64,000 nt of DNA from the NCBI RefSeq assembly GCF_014648775.1, contig NZ_BMRT01000009.1, forward strand, positions 124,001 to 188,000, read 5' to 3'. The position numbers and the translations under genes are program-made. Below are positions 58,477 to 64,000 of this stretch, piece by piece (position 1 is the first letter of the stretch; every line of letters starts with the position of its first letter). The DNA is from Streptomyces abikoensis. GTDB taxonomy: Bacteria > Actinomycetota > Actinomycetes > Streptomycetales > Streptomycetaceae. Under the pieces are notes generated by a model. That model was not told the origin of the DNA, did not search any database, and worked only from the letters and a program-made list of their open reading frames with translations.

Positions 58477-59307
58477 TTGAAGGCCGCGGTGGACCGCGCG
58501 GACGACGGTGAATCCATCAGCCGTCTGCTCCGGGCCTGGCGGGGCCGCGTCGACGCGCGAACGGTCCGTGAGCTGCGCGGGATTTTTCCCAGACCGGGGC
58601 GTCGGCTTTCGCAGGCGCATGTCGCGCGGATGACGGGCGTCAGCGAGGGCTGGTACCGCGCGCTGGAGGCCGGCCGTCGGCAGGACTTCTCCGAAAGGTT
58701 TCTGCTGAGGGTCGCCGAGGCCCTCCGGCTCAGCGAGGCGGAGACGCTCACCCTCTTCCTCGCCGTCTCCGGCCGCCGCCCGCCCGAGGCCGGGCGCGAC
58801 CGCACGGATCTCCCCCGGGGCGTCCAGACCCTGCTCCACCAGCAGGTCACCTACCCCGCCTACCTCTCCGACGGCGCCTGGAACGTCGTCGCCGCCAACG
58901 CCCTCATGGGCGAGTGGTTCCCCTGGGTCCTGCGCCCCCGCCCCAATCTGATGCGCTGGGCGCTCCTCGAACCCGAGGCCCGCGAGCAGATGCTCGACTG
59001 GGAGGACTCCTGCGCCCGCGTCTACCTCGCCATGCTCCGCGTCGCCGCCAACAGCAACCCCGGCAACGCCGAACTGCGCGCCCTCGTCCAGGAGATCCTC
59101 GACTCCGACGCCGACTGCCGCCGTATCTGGGCCGAGGAGCACGACGTGGTCGAGCACCGCGACGGCCATGACTTCCGGCTGCGCCTGCCGTACCACGGGC
59201 ACGCCGAGGTGCGCGTGACCAGCCATGTGCTGCTGCCCATACAGCGCACGGATCTGCGCTTCGTCTTCATCACTCCGGCGGACGGCTGGGCGGGCGTCGC
59301 GAGGTGA
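58477..59307 (+). CDS. XRE-family regulator with MmyB-like ligand-binding domain
   Basis: A 276-residue regulator. The HTH is at about residues 40-80 (GRRLSQAHVARMTGVSEGWYRALEAGRR), and the MmyB-like C-terminal domain (about 110-270) has YPAYLSDGAWNVVAANALMGEWF and HVLLPIQRTDLRFVFITPADG. In S. coelicolor MmyB activates the methylenomycin cluster. This domain type may bind a fatty acyl or other small ligand. The start is TTG 58477 with GGGAGG five bases upstream. A divergent partner gene (often an oxidoreductase) is missing here. Confidence 0.87.
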   Translation: MKAAVDRADDGESISRLLRAWRGRVDARTVRELRGIFPRPGRRLSQAHVARMTGVSEGWYRALEAGRRQDFSERFLLRVAEALRLSEAETLTLFLAVSGRRPPEAGRDRTDLPRGVQTLLHQQVTYPAYLSDGAWNVVAANALMGEWFPWVLRPRPNLMRWALLEPEAREQMLDWEDSCARVYLAMLRVAANSNPGNAELRALVQEILDSDADCRRIWAEEHDVVEHRDGHDFRLRLPYHGHAEVRVTSHVLLPIQRTDLRFVFITPADGWAGVAR

Positions 59308-59340
59308 CGTTTCGCCGGTGCGCCGGAGCCGGCTCCTAGA

Positions 59341-59354
59341 CGGACGATCGTCCG
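59341..59354. promoter_or_regulatory. 14-bp perfect palindrome upstream of the GntR gene
   Basis: CGGACGATCGTCCG is a perfect palindrome, 45 bp upstream of GTG 59400. It may be an operator of the GntR regulator. Confidence 0.45.
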
Positions 59355-59399
59355 CATCGCGGACAGGGTCTCATCACGCATCTGTGTTGTATCTATGCT

Positions 59400-60068
59400 G
59401 TGCGCATGCCGAGCGCCCCCACCGTCCAGAGCAGACGTCCCGCCGCCGCCGACCGTGTCTACGCGCATGTGAAGGACGCCGTACTGCAACGGCGTTACGA
59501 AGGCGGCACGCTCCTCACCGAAGGCGATCTGGCGCAGGCCGTCGGGGTCTCCCGGACCCCGGTGCGCGAGGCGCTGCTGCGGCTGGAGGGCGAGGGGCTG
59601 CTCAAGCTCTACCCGAAGAAGGGGGCGCTCGTGCTGGCCGTGTCCGCACAGGAGATCGCGGATGTGGTGGAGACCCGGCTGCTGGTCGAGAAGTACGCGG
59701 CGGGCAAGGCCGTACCGGCCCCGCCGGCGCTGATCGCCCGGCTGGAGGAGCTGGTGGACGAGATGCGGGAGCAGGCCGCGGCGGGCGATCTGAACGCCGT
59801 CTCCCGCAGCGACCGCGCCTTCCACGCGGAGATCGTGCGCAGCGCGGGCAACCGCATCCTCTCGGACCTCTACGAGCAGCTGCGCGACCGGCAGCTGCGG
59901 ATGGGCGTGGCCGTGATGCACGCCCATCCCGACCGGATCGCCAAGAACATCGCCGAGCACACCGAGATCCTCACCGCCCTGCGCTCCGGGGACGCCGAGG
60001 CGGCGACGGACATCGTCCACCGGCACGTCAGCTGGGTGCGCAATCTCGCCCGAGGGGAGACCCGGTGA
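59400..60068 (+). CDS. GntR family regulator (FadR/FCD subfamily)
   Basis: A 222-residue regulator. The winged HTH (about residues 15-75) contains RVYAHVKDAVLQRRYEGGTLLTE and GVSRTPVREALLRLEGEGLL. The C-terminal all-helical FCD domain (about 85-215) has metal-ligand-type residues in EIVRSAGNRI and HRHVSWV. It is coupled to the MFS gene by a four-base overlap. GTG 59400 or ATG 59406 is the start. The substrate of the transporter is probably the ligand. Confidence 0.88.
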   Translation: MRMPSAPTVQSRRPAAADRVYAHVKDAVLQRRYEGGTLLTEGDLAQAVGVSRTPVREALLRLEGEGLLKLYPKKGALVLAVSAQEIADVVETRLLVEKYAAGKAVPAPPALIARLEELVDEMREQAAAGDLNAVSRSDRAFHAEIVRSAGNRILSDLYEQLRDRQLRMGVAVMHAHPDRIAKNIAEHTEILTALRSGDAEAATDIVHRHVSWVRNLARGETR

Positions 60069-61405
60069 GCGCCGGCGGGGGCGCCGCACCGGGACTGCCC
60101 GGCGACCCACCCGGTGGCCGCCGGGCCGTGGTCGTCTGGGGCGTCGGCGTCACCGTCTACTTCGTCGCGATCATCTTCCGCACCAGCCTGGGGGTCGCCG
60201 GCATCGACGCCGCCGACCGCTTCCACGTCGGCGCCTCGGCGCTGTCGACGTTCTCCATACTCCAACTGCTCGTCTACGCGGGCATGCAGATACCCGTCGG
60301 CCTGATGGTCGACCGGATGGGCACCAGGAGGGTGCTCGCCCTGGGCGCGGTGCTCTTCACCACCGGCCAGCTCGGCTTCGCGTTCGCCCACTCCTACGGC
60401 GCGGCGCTCGCCTGCCGGGCCCTGCTGGGCTGCGGTGACGCCATGACCTTCATCAGCGTGCTGCGGCTGGGCGCCCGCTGGTTCCCCGCCCGCCGGGGCC
60501 CGATGATCGCGCAGGTGGCGGCGCTCATCGGGATGGGCGGCAACCTCGTCTCGACCGTCGTCCTGTCCCGGCTGCTCCACGACATCGGCTGGACGCCGGC
60601 CTTCGCGGGCAGCGCAGCCGCCGGTCTCGTCGCCCTGGCCCTGCTCCTGCTGTTCCTGAAGGACCACCCCGAGGGGTACGAGCCCGCCCCCGGCCCCCGC
60701 CCGGGCAAGGGCGCGGTGCGGAGGCAGCTCGTGGGGGCGTGGCGGGAGCCCGGCACCCGGCTGGGCCTGTGGACGCACTTCACCACCCAGTTCCCCGCGA
60801 TGGTCTTCCTGCTGCTGTGGGGCATGCCGTTCCTGGTCGAGTCCCAGGGGCTGGGCAGGGACACGGCGGGCACCCTGCTGACGCTCGTGGTCCTGTCCAA
60901 CATGGGCGTCGGCCTGGTCTACGGACAGGTCGTCGCCCGCCACCACGAGGCCCGGCTGCCCCTCGCGCTCGGCACGCTCGCGGCGACGGCCCTGCTGTGG
61001 GCGGCGGTCCTCTCCTGGCCCGGCGCGCACGCGCCGCTGTGGCTGCTGATCACCCTGTGCGTGGTGCTCGGCGCCTGCGGCCCGGCCTCGATGATCGGCT
61101 TCGATTTCGGCCGCCCCGCGAACCCTCCCGAGCGCCAGGGCACCGCCTCCGGCATCGTCAACATGGGCGGCTTCCTCGCCACCATCACGACCCTGCTGGC
61201 CGTGGGCGTCCTGCTGGACGCCACCGGCGGCAGCTACCGGATCGCCTTCTGCGCCGTCTTCGTCCTCCAGGCGCTCGGCTTGTCGCGGATCCTGCTGCTG
61301 CGCGGCCCGGCGCTGCGGCGCGAGCGGGAACGGATCGTGGCGTCGCGCGTGACGACCGTGCACGTACCGGTGCGGGACAACGAAGGCGGTGGACTGCGCG
61401 CCTGA
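60065..61405 (+). CDS. MFS transporter
   Basis: A 446-residue major facilitator with twelve predicted helices. The signature loop between helices 2 and 3 is GLMVDRMGTRRVLALG. The sequence GARWFPARRGPMIAQVAALIGMGGN resembles the nitrate/sugar-phosphate or aromatic-acid branch of the family. Start GTG 60065 overlaps the GntR stop. The C-terminus is a short charged tail. Substrate is unknown. Confidence 0.9.
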   Translation: MSAGGGAAPGLPGDPPGGRRAVVVWGVGVTVYFVAIIFRTSLGVAGIDAADRFHVGASALSTFSILQLLVYAGMQIPVGLMVDRMGTRRVLALGAVLFTTGQLGFAFAHSYGAALACRALLGCGDAMTFISVLRLGARWFPARRGPMIAQVAALIGMGGNLVSTVVLSRLLHDIGWTPAFAGSAAAGLVALALLLLFLKDHPEGYEPAPGPRPGKGAVRRQLVGAWREPGTRLGLWTHFTTQFPAMVFLLLWGMPFLVESQGLGRDTAGTLLTLVVLSNMGVGLVYGQVVARHHEARLPLALGTLAATALLWAAVLSWPGAHAPLWLLITLCVVLGACGPASMIGFDFGRPANPPERQGTASGIVNMGGFLATITTLLAVGVLLDATGGSYRIAFCAVFVLQALGLSRILLLRGPALRRERERIVASRVTTVHVPVRDNEGGGLRA

Positions 61406-61414
61406 GCGGCCTCA

Positions 61415-61454
61415 CGGGCTCAGGGGGTGACCGCCGGGCTCAGGGGGTGACCGC
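61415..61454 (-). repeat. Perfect 20-bp tandem duplication of a gene 3' end
   Basis: CGGGCTCAGGGGGTGACCGC occurs at 61415-61434 and again at 61435-61454. The second copy contains the last codons and TGA stop (61440-61442) of the minus-strand gene, and the first lies just downstream of it. Confidence 0.92.
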
Positions 61455-62270
61455 GAACTCCCGGAGGACCGACCACGCCAGTTCCTGATCGCCCTCGGTC
61501 TTGATCCGGTCGGCCACCGCCTCCGCCCGGACGCGCCCGCACGCGAGGCGCACATACGTCTCCCAGTCCAGGATCAGTGTCGCCGTGGGCCCCAGGGAGA
61601 CGCTGCCGTCGATCGTCCCCCTGCCGTGCGGGCCGACCCGCACGGTGCGCAGGAACTCCAGCGGGCCGTGCACGTCGAAGGCCACCGTCGCACCCGGCCG
61701 CGCCCCGGCGTCCTGGGCCACCACCTGGGGCAGCGCCGCCAGCAGCATGTCCCGGGCGATGACGGCGGCGGGCGAGTCGAGGTTGCCGGGGACGCCCAGG
61801 GCGCGGCGGAGGTCCTGCTCGTGGGCCCAGACGTCGAAGGCCCGCATGGCCAGCGTCCGTTCGAGCGTCCGCTCGCTGCCACCGCCCAGCGGCCAGCGGA
61901 CGGTCGCCTGGGGGGAGCGGTGCTCGTTGCGCAACTGCCGGGACCGCCGGATGATCGTGTAATCCAGCTCCGAGGTCATCTCCGGCGCCGTGTGACAGCG
62001 CCGCACATCCACCTGGACCTCGATGTAGCGCGAGAACTCATCAGTGACGTGCCGCAGATCGCGCGGGAGGGTGTGGATCGGCCGTGGCTCGCCCAGCATT
62101 TCGCACTCCACGCCGATGATGTGCGAGACCACGTCCCGGACGGACCAGCCGGGACACTCGGTGGCCCGGTTCCAGTCACTCTCGGCCAGGGGGTTGACCA
62201 ACTCGTGCACGGATTCGATGGATTGGGTCCAGGCGTCGATCGCGGGCTGAAGGCTGGGGTGGACTGTCAC
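61440..62270 (-). CDS. Maleylpyruvate isomerase family mycothiol-dependent enzyme
   Basis: A 276-residue protein with the DinB-like four-helix N-terminal domain, containing WTQSIESVHELVNPLAESDWNRATECPGWSVRDVVSHI. Metal and mycothiol ligand histidines are likely in VVSHII and AHEQDLRR (second His). The C-terminal SCP2-like domain has the TVAFDVHGPLEFLRTVRVG stretch. Substrate is unknown; members often detoxify or isomerise with mycothiol, the actinobacterial thiol. GTG 62270 is the start. Confidence 0.83.
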   Translation of the reverse strand: MTVHPSLQPAIDAWTQSIESVHELVNPLAESDWNRATECPGWSVRDVVSHIIGVECEMLGEPRPIHTLPRDLRHVTDEFSRYIEVQVDVRRCHTAPEMTSELDYTIIRRSRQLRNEHRSPQATVRWPLGGGSERTLERTLAMRAFDVWAHEQDLRRALGVPGNLDSPAAVIARDMLLAALPQVVAQDAGARPGATVAFDVHGPLEFLRTVRVGPHGRGTIDGSVSLGPTATLILDWETYVRLACGRVRAEAVADRIKTEGDQELAWSVLREFAVTP

Positions 62271-62461
62271 GGGCGGATCCCTCGGCGGTGCTGGGCGGCG
62301 GCTGCGGTGACGTGGCGGGCGACGGGCGACGGCGGGCCGCGGCGGGCTAGCGGCGGGCTGCGGGGCGAGCGAGGCTGTCGGGGTTCTCACTCGTTAAGTT
62401 ACGCTGCGGACGGTCGCCACGGCAGAGGTTTCGTGTGACGCATGCGGAGAGTGGTGGTACT

Positions 62462-63241
62462 GTGCGCGCTTCCCTGGTCCAGTTCGATGTCGATCCGTTC
62501 GAACCGGTCGCCTCGCGCCGCGAGCGCGCCGCCGGGCTCGTCCGGTCGCTGGCCGACAGCGATCTCGTGGTGCTTCCGGAGCTCTGGCCCGTCGGCGCCT
62601 TCGCCTTCGAGTCCTTCTCCACCGAGGCCGAGCCCCTCGACGGCCCCACGGCCGAGGTCATGGCGGCGGCCGCCCGGGACGCGGGCGTCTGGCTGCACGC
62701 GGGCTCGATCGTCGAACGGGCCGCCGACGGAGCCCTGTTCAACACCTCGCTCGTCTTCTCGCCCGACGGCGCGCTCGTCCGCACGTACCGGAAGATCCAC
62801 CGCTTCGGCTTCGACAAGGGCGAGGCGGTCCTGATGAGCGCGGGCACGGACCCCGTCACCGTGCCCCACCCGAAGGCCACGCTGGGCCTGGCGACCTGCT
62901 ACGACCTGCGCTTCCCCGAGCTGTTCCGGGCCCTGGTCGACGCGGGCTCGCGGCTCTTCGTCGTCACGGCGGGCTGGCCGGAGCGCCGCCGCGAGCACTG
63001 GACCCTGCTCGCCCGCGCGCGGGCCGTGGAGAACCAGTCCTACGTCCTCGCCTGCGGCACGGCGGGCACCCACGCGGGCGTCGAGCAGGCCGGCCACAGC
63101 ATCGTCGTCGGCCCGTGGGGCGAGGTCCTGGCGGAGGCGGGCGCGGACGAGGAGGTGCTGACCGTCGATCTGGACCCGGCTCGGGTCGACATGGTCCGCG
63201 AGGAATTCCCGGCGCTGAAGGACCGCGTGCTCGGGCGATAG
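62462..63241 (+). CDS. Carbon-nitrogen hydrolase (nitrilase superfamily)
   Basis: A 259-residue amidase-fold enzyme with the Glu-Lys-Cys triad: Glu40 (VVLPELWP), Lys111 (TYRKIHRFGFD) and Cys146 (LATCYDLRFPE). It resembles omega-amidase or deaminated-glutathione amidase (NIT2-like) by these motifs. GTG 62462 has GGAGAG upstream; GTG 62435 is an alternative giving a nine-residue extension. Substrate is not certain. It is divergent from the mycothiol-dependent enzyme. Confidence 0.9.
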   Translation: MRASLVQFDVDPFEPVASRRERAAGLVRSLADSDLVVLPELWPVGAFAFESFSTEAEPLDGPTAEVMAAAARDAGVWLHAGSIVERAADGALFNTSLVFSPDGALVRTYRKIHRFGFDKGEAVLMSAGTDPVTVPHPKATLGLATCYDLRFPELFRALVDAGSRLFVVTAGWPERRREHWTLLARARAVENQSYVLACGTAGTHAGVEQAGHSIVVGPWGEVLAEAGADEEVLTVDLDPARVDMVREEFPALKDRVLGR

Positions 63242-63327
63242 CCCAGGATTCGCCGTTTCATCGGATATTCATATTTCGCCGGGTGATCTGTGGAAGACCG
63301 CCGGGCCCGATGTTGTTGGATGGACGC

Positions 63328-64000
63328 ATGGCTGCTTCTCATGCTCGTGTCCGCGCCCCTGAACTGACCGGAAAAGGCGGCTGGCTGAACACCGGCGGCA
63401 CCGCCCTGACCCTCGCCGACCTGCGGGGTCGCATCGTGATACTGGATTTCTGGACGTTCTGCTGTGTGAACTGCCTGCACGTCCTGGACGAGCTCCGCGA
63501 GCTCGAGGAGAAACACCGCGACACCGTGGTGATCATCGGCGTCCACTCGCCGAAGTTCGTCCACGAGGCCGACCACCAGGCCGTCGTCGACGCCGTCGAG
63601 CGCTACGGGGTCCACCACCCCGTCCTCGACGACCCCGAGCTCGCCACCTGGAAGCAGTACGCGGTCCGGGCCTGGCCCACGCTCGTCGTCATCGACCCCG
63701 AGGGCTACGTCGTCGCCCAGCACGCCGGCGAGGGCCACGCCCACGCCCTCGCCAAGCTGGTCGAGGAGCTGGAGGCGGCCCACGACGCCAAGGGCACCCT
63801 GCGGCGCGGCGACGGCCCCTACGTCGCCCCCGAGCCGGTCGCCGGCGATCTGCGCTTCCCCGGCAAGGCGCTGCCGCTGCCCGACGGCGGCTTCCTCGTC
63901 TCCGACTCCACCCGGCACCAGCTCGTCGAGTTCGCCGCCGACGGCGAGACCGTCGTCCGCCGCGTCGGCACGGGCGAGCGCGGCCTCGTCGACGGCCCGG
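63328..64000 (+). CDS. Thioredoxin-like protein with NHL-type repeats (3' end outside window)
   Basis: The window holds the first 224 residues. The N-terminal thioredoxin-like domain (about 10-150) contains FWTFCCVNCLHVLDEL, where CCVNC replaces the normal CxxC. A beta-propeller NHL region begins near DLRFPGKALPLPDGGFLVSDSTRHQLVEFA. The family (NHLRC2-like) is found in bacteria and animals. The start is ATG 63328. The gene continues past the window. Confidence 0.88.
   Translation, partial: MAASHARVRAPELTGKGGWLNTGGTALTLADLRGRIVILDFWTFCCVNCLHVLDELRELEEKHRDTVVIIGVHSPKFVHEADHQAVVDAVERYGVHHPVLDDPELATWKQYAVRAWPTLVVIDPEGYVVAQHAGEGHAHALAKLVEELEAAHDAKGTLRRGDGPYVAPEPVAGDLRFPGKALPLPDGGFLVSDSTRHQLVEFAADGETVVRRVGTGERGLVDGP

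Noticed and set aside
58346-58480. A 44-codon frame as a confirmed gene
   Set aside because: It has a ribosome-like site and coupling, but its ribosome site is inside a 30-bp stem, it shows no recognised motif and it has a rare TTA codon. I kept it only as a finding.
1-64000. Mobile elements, prophage, CRISPR arrays, biosynthetic gene clusters
   Set aside because: I found no transposase, integrase, phage structural gene, repeat-spacer pattern or polyketide/peptide synthase. The tRNA genes have no nearby integrase or duplicated 3' ends. The composition looks even throughout.

Overview
The window comes from a very GC-rich actinomycete chromosome, almost certainly Streptomyces or a close relative. 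The evidence is strong third-position G/C bias, many GTG starts, and a gene order typical of the Streptomyces core near oriC. That order runs from the gyrA end through DUF3566, tRNA-Ile, tRNA-Ala, cyclophilin, rhomboid, crgA, class E sortases, the pknB-pbpA-ftsW-pstP-fhaBA cluster, tRNA-Leu and proS to the paa genes and two bkd clusters. I see no insertion sequence, integrase, prophage, CRISPR array or rRNA. It reads as conserved core chromosome, with gyrA cut by the left edge and a thioredoxin-NHL gene cut by the right edge.

Layout. 1-7.1 kb: end of gyrA, a DUF3566 membrane protein, tRNA-Ile, a DLW-39 micro-protein, a Ser/Thr kinase, an HTH protein, tRNA-Ala, DUF5324, cyclophilin and rhomboid. 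7.1-7.4 kb: four DnaA-box-like nonamers between convergent genes. 7.4-20.1 kb: envelope and division block with crgA, DUF881, three class E sortases interleaved with a small membrane protein and a pabA-like amidotransferase, then the minus-strand operon fhaA-fhaB-pstP-ftsW-pbpA-pknB. 20.4-25.4 kb: tRNA-Leu, proS, DUF2252, a J-like-domain protein and a rhodanese.

25.4-37.8 kb: phenylacetate catabolism (acyl-CoA dehydrogenase, paaABCDE, paaN, paaH, a TetR regulator) interrupted by a DUF5819-HTTM pair and a TrmH methyltransferase. 37.3-41.6 kb: Lrp/AsnC regulator divergent from the first bkdABC cluster. 41.6-47.9 kb: MobA-DUF6457, a MoeA with a long disordered N-terminus, a TrkA-type channel, a quinone oxidoreductase, a secreted protein and the proteasome activator Bpa. 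48-51.8 kb: two divergent Ser/Thr kinases. 51.9-58.2 kb: a phosphotransferase, a PNPOx-like protein, a DevR/DosR-like response regulator and the second bkdABC cluster. 58.2-64 kb: a large hairpin, an MmyB-type regulator, a GntR-MFS pair, a maleylpyruvate-isomerase-fold protein, a nitrilase-family amidase and the partial thioredoxin-NHL gene.

Regulation gives the most interesting signals. Near-identical 18-bp palindromes lie at the paaA and paaN/paaH promoters, and a weaker copy lies upstream of the first bkdA, next to a TetR gene that is probably their reader. A perfect 16-bp palindrome with a DosR-box core sits between a PNPOx-like gene and a DevR/DosR-like regulator with a matching recognition helix. 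Four minus-strand genes carry short tandem duplications that start in their stop codons and run into the downstream spacer.
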